Shown here: piece by piece, positions 11,401 through 21,188 of the stretch
How positions within the stretch are numbered: position 1 is the stretch's first letter
Layout of the letters: every line of letters starts with the position of its first letter
From: Zygaena filipendulae
Lineage: Eukaryota > Arthropoda > Insecta > Lepidoptera > Zygaenidae
Assembly (NCBI GenBank): GCA_907165275.2
Contig: OU015666.1
Coordinates: forward strand, 3,874,001 to 3,938,000
Length of the DNA stretch: 64,000 nt
Direction: 5' to 3'
Translations under genes and position numbers: made by a program
The notes under the pieces: model-generated
The model's database searches: none
Told to the model about the DNA's origin: nothing
The model's input: the letters and a program-made list of their open reading frames with translations, nothing else

Positions 11401-14400
11401 TGTAGGGTACCTGCGCCTGGTGGTGCATGTGGTGCTCGAGGTAGCGCAGCAGCGGGGCGCGCGTGTAGGGTACCTGCGCCTGGTGGTGCATGTGGTGCTC
11501 GAGGTAGCGCAGCAGCGCGGCGCGCGTGTAGGGTACCTGCGCCTGGTGGTGCATGTGGTGCTCGAGGTAGCGCAGCAGCGCGGCGCGCGTGTAGGGTACC
11601 TGCGCCTGGTGGTGCATGTGGTGCTCGAGGTAGCGCAGCAGCGCGGCGCGCGTGTAGGGTACCTGCGCCTGGTGGTGCATGTGGTGCTCGAGGTAGCGCA
11701 GCAGCGGGGCGCGCGTGTAGGGTACCTGCGCCTGGTGGTGCATGTGGTGCTCGAGGTAGCGCAGCAGCGCGGCGCGCGTGTAGGGTACCTGCGCCTGGTG
11801 GTGCATGTGGTGCTCGAGGTAGCGCAGCAGCGCGGCGCGCGTGTAGGGTACCTGCGCCTGGTGGTGCATGTGGTGCTCGAGGTAGCGCAGCAGCGCGGCG
11901 CGCGTGTAGGGTACCTGCGCCTGGTGGTGCATGTGGTGCTCGAGGTAGCGCAGCAGCGCGGCGCGCGTGTCGGCCAGCCGCGTCTCCTCCCACCGCTCCA
12001 GCTCCTTCTTGATCACGCGCGAGATCGTCTCGAACTCGTTCTGCCCGCGCTCCACCTTCGCCTCCCACTGGTGCCACCGACAAGAGTGCAAGTCAAGTCA
12101 ATACGCACGTTTCCGGGGTATGATTAATCAGTACATAGTATAAAATAAAGTCGCTTTCGTATATCCCTATGTATGCTTAAATCTTTAATACTACGCAACG
12201 GATTTTGCTGCGGTTTTCACCAATAGATAGAGTAATTCATGAGGAAGGTTTATGACTATATTTTATCCTGAAATTCCCGCGGGAACTCCGAAAAAAAAAC
12301 GAATAACGTCGTACAACCTGTAGCACGTTGTGACGTCATGCGACATTTCGACTTAATGTATCTCCGTTATTTTTTGATTCAGTACGTAAAAAAATGAAAA
12401 ATATGTGTCCAATATTTTTTGTTTATCTACATGACGGAGTAAAAAATTAAAATTTAGTTAACTAGCCCATTCAACACTCTATACAGATGAACTGATTCAA
12501 GTACTTTCCCACAGCCAGCTTGTACACGTGGGCACTTTTTGTGCGCACGTGCGTGTTTGTCGCAAGATTGACAACAAGCTGACAGTAACTGTCAGCTGAC
12601 AGTGAATAACTGTCATATGTACATTCTAAATGTGTCAAATTTTCCTCAGTCAGGGAGGCGGAGAGTGTCGCTTCTTTATAAATCTCAATTCTCTGCTATC
12701 GCTTTTAATTTCATCAAAGTAATAGATTTTAATTTCATAATTTTTAGAACGCTTGCTCATAAAATTGCTGTTATTGAACCACCGGCTTTTATGTTCATAG
12801 CACACAGTTTATTAAACACACGTGCCGTTTACATTACCGCACTAGCGCTTAAACTTTCAGTTTTGTTAAACTAAACAAAAAAAAAACATCACACTAATGC
12901 TTTAACTTTAGTTTTTTTGACATTTCAACAAAAAAAATTGAATTACCACATTACTACTTTTAATAATAATGTGTTTGCCTCGGTGCTATTTGTAATGTTA
13001 TCTTATTTCAAGGTTTTATATTATTAGGTGCAATGATTATATTATTATTGTTGTTGTCTCACATCAATGATTTCGTTGGAGGCCTGTTCGATTTTCTCCG
13101 GTCGGTTCGCCAGTTCCGCCTTGGCCTTGTTCTCTCTCCGCTTGTTCAGTTGCATTTGGGCGTGTTGCCAGTTTTGGAAAACCTATAAATCATAAGAAAA
13201 ACACGATAATAATAAAGAATCCTTATAATTGGGTATTCCCCAAGGTATGAAAATCAAAATTATAATTAGTCCGTCAGTTAGAAAATAAAAAAATAATAGA
13301 CACATATTTTTTGCTTTTTCAATTTAATGAAAATGAACATAGATAAAGCGCATTAAAGTTTAGGGTGGGGGACTCGTGACGTCAATATTCATTATAAGCC
13401 CCATACAAACTGCACCGGGTTGTGACGTCACGAGAAATTTCAACTCAATGCATCTCCGTTATTTATTGATTAGGTACGTAAAAAAAGAAAAAATACGTGT
13501 CTAATATTTTTTACTAATCTACACGACGGACTAAAAAAAAAATTTTGTCAAGTAGCCAATTACTAAAATGCAAATGCGAGAAGCAGGCGAAACAGCGAGA
13601 AACAGATAGTTATCCAGTGAAGACTAGCATTTTTAGATCTATAGTCTGATGTATAGATAGGCTTAATTTTAGTAAGGTTATCTAGTTGATACCCCGATTG
13701 GGACGGCTTGATCTATTGAAAACAGGGTTCTGCTTCTCAGTCGGGGCGTATTTATCATTACAATTGTTATAAAACAAAGTCCTCCACTACGTCTGTCTGT
13801 CGTTTCGCGATAAACTCAAAAACTAATGCACAGATTTTCATGTGGTTTTTACCAATAGATAGAGTGAATAATGAGGAAGGCTTAGATATATTATAATTTA
13901 GCAGTTTTGTGTAAATTGGTTGACATATAACGATAATTGTTTGGAAGCGCCGGAAAAAGTACTTTGTTACGCTTTTACACGTTAACTACGCCTGGGGATC
14001 AAGTAGATCTGTATGCCGTAATAAAGTTACAGCTTAATGTCTGTTCGAGTATGTTCTGTTTGAGTTGTGAAGTGTTCAACTTATTACCTTGACTCTTTCA
14101 TGGAACACATCCTTGATGGACCCAATGAGGCCGAGATAGTCCTTGATGTGCTCAGTCAATACGTAGAAGTCGGTGTTGGACTGCTCCAGCCTCAAATGCT
14201 CCATCTAGATAGCAAGGTGGTGTTGAAATATTATAAAGCTGAAGAGTTTGTTTGTTTGGTTGAACTCGCTAATCTCCGGAACCACTGGTATGAATTGAAA
14301 AAATAATACACTTTTGCTTTTTCGAATGATTGAAAAAATACTTGGATAAAACGCATTTAAGTTTAGAAGTAGGAGGTCACTGCGTCATAACTAAGTAGTG

Positions 14401-17400
14401 TACCTATGAGTGACATCACACGTAATTTCAACTCAATGTATCGCCTTAATTATTAGATTACGTAAAAAAAGCCAAAATTCGTGTCCAATATTTTTCACTA
14501 GCTGTGCCCCGCGATTTCACCCGTTGTCCTTCTCTGTACCCCTGACAACGTGTATTGCCAAATTTCATCTAAATCCGTTAAGCCGTTTTTGCGTGATTGA
14601 GTAACAAACATCCAAACATCCACACTTTCACATTTATAATATTTATTTATTTATTCATTCTTTTTTGCACAAAAAGGTACAAATGGCGAACTTAATGCAT
14701 TGCAGCATTTTCTACCAAAATTTTTAGGTTTTATCTTGTTGTAGTTATTAGTAGTCTTAGCGTATTTGTATTATTAACTTCACAGTGCCTTAGTTTTACT
14801 GTAATGCTGTAAAATTTTTTGTGTTATAAATAAATAAATAAATAAATTGATAACAATATATTAGTAGGATTAATCTGCAGGACGGACTGTAAGCAAAAAT
14901 TGAGTCATCACGCCTTATTGTGTGCGGTAGGTATAGGTGTACCTTCTCGTGCAGGTCGGCGAGGTGCGAGAGCGCGCGCGACAGCGGCGCGTGCGGGTCG
15001 GCGGCGGCGAGCGCGGCGGCGGCGCGGCCCGCGTCGTGCGCGCGCGCGCCCGCCTCGCGCCGCTCGCCCGCCAGCGCCTCGCACGCGCCGCACAGCCGCC
15101 GCAGGCTCGCCTCCAGCGCCTCCACGCGCGCCGACCGCTCCTCGAACCACTGCCCACCCGGCACAGATAAGCAATAACATGGTAACCCACAATATGAATG
15201 TTATCGATTCGGAACGATTTGTAGAGAGGCAGAGAACGTTTTTTAATTATGAGTTCACCTTATTGCATTTGTTTAAATATGTAATACTAAATATTGCGCA
15301 TAAAAAATGTTGACACAAAATGGCGCTATAATTTTAAAACTTTAAATTTACTCAAAATTTCTCCAGCGTGGGTTAACACACTATTGCTTATCTATGTCCA
15401 ATTAGAGGCATCAACATAAGGCGTGGACGTGTACTCTCCAATATAGATAAGATTAGATTAGATTTATTTATTTCGCTTTAACATTAATAACAGTATACAT
15501 ATACATTATATGTATACACAGTGTTATTCATAAAAGGGATCTTCATTTAAAATTGAATAAAAATAGAAACAATAGGCATGTCAAGGGGGCGTCCGTTAAT
15601 CACGCGAGGCGCGAAACGGGGGGGGGAGATATCACGTGTATTTATTTTTCGTATTTAAAGATAATTTTCTGGAATTTTTAAAATACACGTGAATTTTGGT
15701 ATAGGCGGGGGAGTCTAAAACCTCGCCGTCACCACATAATTATCACCAAAGCGGAGGAGGGGTCCAAAAGTTGCTAAAAAAACATCACAATATGATTAAT
15801 GGACGCCTAAGCTGCTACCACTGACTGAGGAGAAATTCGCTCGGTTATATCTGTTCAGTAGAAACTGTCATTCGGCAAATTTCTTGGCTCTAGCAGTAAG
15901 TGAAGCTCTTTGTAGTGTGGCCTTAGCCTTAGGGTTTATCATTGTTGTGATGCTCTCCTACTTTTCATAGAGGGGAGTGTTCATCGATAGCATGTCCTTT
16001 CGGATGAACACTGTAATATCAGTGCAGAGCAGGCATCGCTGCACTGCTCAAGAAATTTTCATGTCACTTTTTCAATGTGTCAGTAAAACGATACCGTATC
16101 TCGACTACTGTAAGCCTATTTTTGAAGTGACTTCGTGCCAAATTATATTGCTTACGTTGCTTACAATAGCAAATTTTTAACATACAGGGTCAGACTCGTC
16201 CATCCTGTAGGTGATCTTGTTGACCGTCTCGCCGACCTTGTTGAACAGCCGCAGCATGCCGGCGCCGCTCAAAGCAGAGGTGCTAGTCGCTTTCGGCAAC
16301 TCCATCTCTGCAGGTTGACGAACAGATAATCGGTCAGTTTACTTATATATTAGATAACTTTGATGCGCACTAGACAGTAACAGTTATAAAAGTAGTATTG
16401 TAAAAAAAAAAATCTTACCGGACTCGAGGAACTCCCTGAAGTCGGGGTCGATGCACAGCACGGGGTGCTGCGCCACGCGGTTGAGGAAGCGCTCGAGCGC
16501 CGCGCGCCGCCGCTCCACGAACTCCGAGTGCACGCTGCCGCCCCCCGCGCCGCCGCCCGCGCCACCCGCGCCGCCCGCGCCGCCCGCCGCGCCGTTCGCG
16601 CTCTCCGCGGACGGCGTGGACGACATCTTCAGCTTGGTAGTACCTTTACACGTAACATTGAAAAAATGGATATTTTCCAAGGTATGAAGATCAAAATTCT
16701 AATTAGTCCGTCAGATAGAAAATAAAAAAAATAATAGACACGTATTTTTTAACTTTTCAAATTAATGAACATAAACATAGACAAAGCGCATTAAAGTTTA
16801 GGGTGGGAGACTCGTGCGTACAAACTGCACCAGGATGTGATACGTAACATTTTTTTCATACCACCTGCTCGATAATGTCCAATTACATATCTTAATAATT
16901 AACCAAATAATAAAATTGATGAAAAAATTTCCTGATAATAAAAATAACTAAACTTATTTAACCAATTACAAGTTGGACCAACTGCGAATTGGACCATTTG
17001 CGAATTGGACCATTTGAGAATTGGACCATTTGCGAATTGGACCATTTGCTAATTGGACGGTTTGCGAATTGGACATTTTAAACCCTCTGGACCATTTGCG
17101 AATTGGACCATTTGCGCCTAAACGCACATCGTTCAGGCGCATTTCGTCCAATTCGCAAATGGTCCAATCCTCCAATTCGCAAATCGTCCAATTCGCAAAT
17201 GGTCCAATTCGCAAATGGTCCAATTCGCAAATGGTCCAATTCTCAAATGGTCCAATTCGCAAATGGTCCAATTAGCAATTGGTCCAGTTCGAAATTGGAC
17301 TTGGTGCAATTTGTAATTGGTCAGATAAGTTTCGTTATTTTTATTATTAAGAAGATTACTTATCAAATGTTTGGTGACCCAAATAAATTAAAAAAAAAAA

Positions 17401-20400
17401 AGATAAAATAAAGATAAATAAAAAGATTTTATTTCAGACTAACTGTTCCCCGTGGTTTCAGCGGCGTTAATTTCGGAGATTTCGTGGGAATTATGGGATA
17501 AAAGTACCCTTTATCCTTTTCTGTACCCCTGAAAAAGTGTACTATTTCAAATTTATTGTAGTTTCACACGCATTAATTTCGGAGTTTCCGCGGAAATTTT
17601 GGAATGAACAAAATTTAAAAAAAAATATTAAAACCGACTTCCAAAAACACAAAAATAAAAAGCTAAAAATAAAAAGCTAATAATGACAAAATACCGCTTT
17701 ACTTAATCCAAAACACAAAAACACACGTAATATTATTATTGGTTTGTGCTACAACAGATCGGTTTGAATTCGGTGACAAGCCAAATATGGAGGGGGTAGA
17801 TGGGCTAAGTCGACTCTTGCCACCAGCTCTTCGTGAGCAGAACAACCCAAGTAGGCAGACACCAGCGGGTTTTTAGTTTTGTGTTTTTGGAAGTCGGTTT
17901 TAATTTTTTTTTTGTTAAAATTTTGTTTATTTCTCGCTTTTAAGTGACTTAGTTGGTAATTTCTCCAAATTACCTCTAGTATTATAATTAAATATTGTAT
18001 TAAATATAAACATAAGTATATAACTTTATTATTTACTTAATAATATTTTTATGCGCAGTTTTAATTAAAATTAATAATTAACCAAATAATAAAATTGATG
18101 AAAAAATTTCCTGATAATAAAAATAACTAAACTTATTTAACCAATTACAAGTTGGACCAACTGCGAATTGGACCATTTGCGAATTGGACCATTTGCGAAT
18201 TGGACCATTTGAGAATTGGACCATTTGCGAATTGGACCATTTGCTAATTGGACGGTTTGCGAATTGGACATTTTAAACCCTCTGGACCATTTGCGAATTG
18301 GACCATTTGCTAATTGGACGGTTTGCGAATTGGACATTTTAAACCCTCTGGACCATTTGCGAATTGGACCATTTGCGCCTAAACGATCACATTACATCCC
18401 AACCCAAGAGAGGGAGGTAATGTTGTATGAAACTTCCAAGGGAATAAAGTGATTTGAGTTTGGAACGTTATTTGTTGGAAAACACTTTTTTTTTGTTTTC
18501 TTTTTATGCGATCTGCCTGTGATGGCCAGTTCTATTTTTGAATAAACCGTCTGCCCATGTAAAGAGGGTTTATGTCTCGCAGTAGGTATGAAAAGTAGAT
18601 TATGCACCTCGAGGATAAAGCCTGTCTTCGTCACGGGCAGCTTAAACCCCTCGCTTAACTCAGGACTCTACATAACTTTATATTTTAAATACCCTCGCCA
18701 CGCTCGGGGATTAACTCTAGAGTCCATCGTTACCATGGATTGTTACGCTCAGGGTTCAATAGGCCGCCGGTGACGTAAGACAGTGCTTTACTCCCTCGGT
18801 GCATAATCTACTATTATTAATCTAAATTCTACACGACGGACTAATAAAAAAACTAGCCCATTGTTCCTAAACTATGTCTACCTAGACCATCATGTACAAT
18901 AATGTGCACATCACATTGTAACATTACAGAGGTACGATAGGAATGAGTTGGTGACACGGCATAACACGCTTTTCACTGGTAAGAGAACAAACACATACTA
19001 CATGACCCATTCAGGTGGAGTCTTCAAACTTCAACAGCTCACGCTGGGTCACAGGGGCGGGAGAAGGGGGCTTAGGTTTTCGCCACGTAGTCAATATCTT
19101 CTTGGTAAAAGGACGTCAGCTGATTTAAATCTGAATAAAATTGTCCTACAGATCATGATAAATGAAATAATAAATAAATAATGAATACATAATTATAATT
19201 AAAAATAACTACTAGATACGAATCTAACACTAAAATAATTTTTCAAATCAGATTCCTGAGATTAGCGCGTTCAAGTAAACAAACAAACTCTTCAGCTTTA
19301 TAATATTAGTATAGATAGATAGTATAGATAAATAGATAATCTAATACATTTTATACTTTGTGAAATCAGACAGATACAGATACATCAAGAGGTAATGATT
19401 TACTACAGATCTTAACGTCTCACCGACAATACTCTTCTCCGGTGCTGGGGGAATAATTCTGCCCGTGTGTAGGTATTTCTCTGTAAGTTTTCCATGCAAG
19501 CCAAGGAAATCGCTAAAACGTCTCGGCACAGAGAACTCGTGCTTGCTGAATATTGGCATATTGGTTTTAGTGAGCACCCGGTACGCCACATAAGAGCTCA
19601 TGCCTTCTCCAATCTTTTGTGGCTCGGTGATCGTGATTATGATGTTGTTAGCGCGTTCTGTTGCTATCTGTAAACAATGTTACCTTGTAATTTTTTTGTG
19701 AGTAACCAAGTTTATGATTACGCAGACTTTGGCTTTTACATAAATTAGACTGATTTACCCACATGCACGGTCAGCGATTTTTGTAAGAGAGATAACGCGA
19801 ATATCGATAACAGGCATAAAACCAATTTTATCCTTATACAACTTAAGGATAAATATGTTTTATACATGTTTTTAATCTAAAATATAATATGGGACATTCA
19901 ATGGAACTTTCACCAAGTTTTATCTATTTACCTCTTCCATGATTGGACTGGCCAGCAAGGCAGCTGGTGCAGGATCATCACCAATTGAAACTTGCTCCAT
20001 ACTGTCACGAGCCCCATTCACCTCACGGTCCAGACTTACCTCCTGCATCAAAACTATACTTAAACTATGTACATTGTACAACTATTATATTCAGATATAC
20101 CCACACTTCTAAAATACTGATGATCTAAACTAATATTATAAAGGGGAAAGATTTAATTTTTTGTTTGTTAAGATTTAACTCAAAAACTACTGGACTGATT
20201 TCAAAAATTCTACCTTATTTCTGAGTAATATAAGCTATATTGTAACCCTGAATTCCCATGTAACTGCAGGAAACAGCTAGTCTATGATAAATTAACCAAT
20301 CAGATCTTGATTTTTTTTGTGCTCTCTCTCTTTTTGTCAACTCAGACTATCTATATTAATATCACAAAGAGGTAAAGTTTGTGAGTTTGTGACATTGTAG

Positions 20401-21188
20401 GGGGTAATCTCTGGATCTACAGAATTATATAGCTTTCCTTAATAAATGGACTATCCAACACAAAAACAATTATCAATTCGAAACAGTAGTTCCTGAGATA
20501 AGCGCTTTCAACCAAACAAACAAAGAAACTCTTCAGCTTTATAATAATAATAGTATAGTATATTGCAATTCCTAAAAGTACTTAAACTGAAGTAGACATA
20601 AGTAAGTCCTGTTTATATTGAAGTAATAAAAACTGTATTCATTTAATTGCTATCTAAATAAGCTAAAATTATACTACAAATAACAAAATAATTGTAACAA
20701 CAGTAACCACATACCATTTATAGCTTTTTTTTCATAATAAATATTAATAGAATATGTTTAACGAGATAACGCAAAGCTTGATAAAAACTGCTATAGTAGG
20801 TAGGTACTATAAATATATTTTCTAGTTTTTAAGTTACACCTGTTTACACTTGTAACACAACTACACAAGTGAACTACAAGGTCACTCGTTGTTGAATATT
20901 ATTGATAAATAACAACACCGGATTTTATCGAATTATGCAGGAGAAGTGATTTAATCGGATTTATGAATAGAAATTTGATGATTCATATGTTCTACTTGGG
21001 CGGAAAGGGGCGTACACTAATCACTGGTGTTCGTGTAATTCGAGTTAGTTGCAGACGTTATTAATATGAATAAAATTTTAAACGTAAATCCGATAAGATA
21101 CCTGGACCGCTGAGGCGAAAATATCTTCATCACCCCGGTCTGTGTCGATATCAATGTTGAAGGGCGGCGAGTCCGGGCCCTCAGACAT
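8500..21188 (-). CDS. Snx1: Sorting nexin SNX1/SNX2 ortholog (retromer-associated PX-BAR protein)
   Basis: Coding exons in transcription order: 21188-21102, 20042-19932, 19667-19424, 16643-16419, 16307-16186, 15149-14943, 14204-14088, 13182-13063, 12067-11915, 8550-8500. All junctions are GT-AG and phases agree, giving 478 aa, close to the family's 450-520. Residues ~67-160 form the PX domain that binds phosphoinositides, with RRFSDF at 115-120 and PPAPEK at 139-144. The rest is the membrane-bending BAR domain, ending AIRYWDAFLPEARAIK like vertebrate SNX2. SNX1/2 dimerise with SNX5/6-type partners in endosome-to-Golgi retrieval with retromer. A Gly/Ala-rich stretch lies in exon 4. The ninth exon runs into a 46-copy tandem array (see 9080-11968), so longer forms are possible. 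Insects usually have one gene for SNX1 and SNX2; I cannot choose between the two names. Confidence 0.95.
8617..8790. mobile_element. Family A lepidopteran repeat fragment in the last Snx1 intron
   Basis: It carries GGAGTTCCCGCGGGAATTCC, GGGATAAAAAGTACCCTATG and a tail CAAACAAACAAACTCGCATT. These are the hallmarks of the dispersed repeat seen complete at 39840-40010. It is non-coding. Confidence 0.6.
9080..11968 (-). repeat. 63-bp tandem array of an exon end plus its 5' splice site, 46 copies
   Basis: On the minus strand each unit is 54 nt of exon, coding TRAALLRYLEHHMHHQAQ, followed by GTACCCTAC or GTAGCCTAC. The donor-to-donor distance is 63 bp, and (11915-9080)/63 is exactly 45, so no indel has accumulated. 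The copy nearest 12067 is the genuine exon end, preceded by the codons for LAD. All others repeat that exon end and the first bases of the intron. The frame stays open through every copy and closes at a stop about 36 codons beyond the last. Variants are few: GTAGCC for GTACCC in six copies, an L-to-P change in two and an L-to-Q change in one. Long open frames on the opposite strand and in another frame are by-products of the period. Confidence 0.97.
11915..12067 (-). CDS. Snx1: Snx1 coding exon 9, shortest form (start of the donor ladder)
   Basis: The 3' splice site is CACCAG|TGGGAGGCG at 12067. The exon encodes WEAKVERGQNEFETISRV, then KKELERWEETRLAD and the first TRAALLRYLEHHMHHQAQ, and ends at GCGCAG|GTACCC. 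It is phase 0 at both ends. Joined to 8550-8500 this reproduces the vertebrate order, in which a YLE.......Q helix is followed directly by the YW.AFLPEA C-terminus. That supports this first donor as the ancestral one. Use of donor n instead would add 21(n-1) residues here. Confidence 0.85.
12115..12300. mobile_element. Family A-like repeat (TAGTATAAAATAAAGTC type)
   Basis: The fragment runs TAGTATAAAATAAAGTC, CTATGTATGCTTAAATC, GCAACGGATTTTG, CCAATAGATAGAGTAATTCA and CCCGCGGGAACTCCG. Similar copies occur at about 13760-13930, 24600-24800 and 58115-58315. They are probably 3' portions of an RTE-type retroelement or a SINE derived from one. All are non-coding. Confidence 0.6.
12309..12468. mobile_element. 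MITE family B, right half
   Basis: It contains GTTGTGACGTCATGCGACATT, then TCTCCGTTATTTTTTGATT and the terminal ACATGACGGAGTAAAAAAT, but the left end is missing. It lies in intron 8 of the sorting nexin gene. Confidence 0.65.
13227..13561. mobile_element. MITE family B, complete copy in Snx1 intron 7
   Basis: It runs from AATTGGGTATTCCCCAAGG through AGTCCGTCAGTTAG to ACACGACGGACT and TCAAGTAGCCAATT. The centre has CGTGACGTCAATATTC and TTGTGACGTCACGAG. An inverted-orientation copy with the same ends is at 33009-33277. Confidence 0.8.
14500..14640. mobile_element. Family A repeat fragment
   Basis: CTAGCTGTGCCCCGCGATTT is followed shortly by CCTTCTCTGTACCCCTGAC and ATCCGTTAAGCCGTTTTTGC, and it ends TTCACATTTATAATAT. 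The internal part of the family is deleted here. It lies in intron 6 of the sorting nexin gene. Confidence 0.65.
15310..15400. repeat. Dispersed repeat pair (AAAATGGCGCTA type), copy 1
   Basis: AAAATGGCGCTATAATTTTA and then ACACACTATTGCTTATCTAT recur at 23898-23980, in a PRRC1 intron. It is an unnamed non-coding repeat. Confidence 0.6.
15585..15815. mobile_element. MITE with GGGCGTCC(G/A)TTAAT ends
   Basis: It starts GGGGGCGTCCGTTAATCACG and ends TGATTAATGGACGCC, an inverted-repeat pair about 230 bp apart. A related element with the same ends lies at 41325-41650 in an LTA4H intron. It is non-coding. Confidence 0.65.
16892..17375. mobile_element. Foldback element with inverted minisatellite arms
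   Basis: The left arm is a run of ~16-bp units (GAATTGGACCATTTGC), the right arm the same units in inverse orientation (GCAAATGGTCCAATTC). The arms meet at a small palindrome, GCGCCTAAACG / CGTTCAGGCGC near 17114-17140. The outer flanks are also complementary (ATAATAAAAATAACTAAACT against AGTTTCGTTATTTTTATTAT). Long inverted arms built of short repeats are the hallmark of foldback-type transposons. The open frames here, with GPFANWTICELDHLR-like text, are translations of the repeat. It lies in intron 3 of the sorting nexin gene. Confidence 0.85.
17608..17925. mobile_element. Inverted-repeat element enclosing a Ty3/Gypsy pol fragment
   Basis: A 27-bp perfect terminal inverted repeat (17628-17654 and 17877-17903, containing AAAACCGACTTCCAAAAAC) extends imperfectly outward on both sides. 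Between the arms, 17757-17860 on the plus strand translates to FEFGDKPNMEGVDGLSRLLP and a following PALREQNNPSRQ. The DGLSRL block is typical of the RNase H end of Ty3/Gypsy polyproteins, where DALSRL is usual. The piece is about 35 codons with no wider frame. It is either a captured fragment or an internally deleted element. Confidence 0.6.
18071..18385. mobile_element. One-armed second copy of the foldback element
   Basis: The left flank and left arm repeat 16892-17124 almost exactly, up to GCGCCTAAACG, where the right arm should begin but is absent. A segment with ACGGTTTGCGAATTGG and ATTTTAAACCCTCTGG is duplicated internally relative to the first copy. The two elements lie about 1.2 kb apart in the same intron. 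Confidence 0.8.
19424..19667 (-). CDS. Snx1: Snx1 coding exon 3, core of the PX domain
   Basis: The exon follows TTTACAG at 19668-19674 and ends GTCG|GTGAGAC. It encodes most of the PX fold, from IATERANNIIITITEPQKIG through SSYVAYRVLT to RRFSDFLGLHGKL and IIPPAPEKSIVG. The RRFSDF and PPAPEK blocks are the known phosphoinositide-contacting parts. It leaves one base, completed by GT at the start of exon 4. Confidence 0.93.

Noticed and set aside
9080..11968. CRISPR-like array
   Set aside because: The units are contiguous with no variable spacers, and the sequence is an exon end in a eukaryotic gene.
8953..12127. Very long open frames (over 1000 codons) on both strands across the 9-12 kb array
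   Set aside because: A 63-bp period is a multiple of three, so any frame without a stop in one unit stays open through all. Only the minus-strand frame continuing WEAKVERGQNEFETISRV belongs to a gene; the Ala/Arg/Gly-rich and VHVVLEVAQQRG-like translations are by-products.
14796..15313. Several overlapping GC-rich open frames on both strands near 15 kb
   Set aside because: They are shadows of sorting nexin exon 6 (15149-14943), whose minus-strand frame WFEERSARVEALEASLRR fits the family and the splice phases.
16966..17411. Open frames with WTICELDHLRIGPFAN-type repeats on both strands
   Set aside because: They are translations of the 16-bp minisatellite units of the foldback element.
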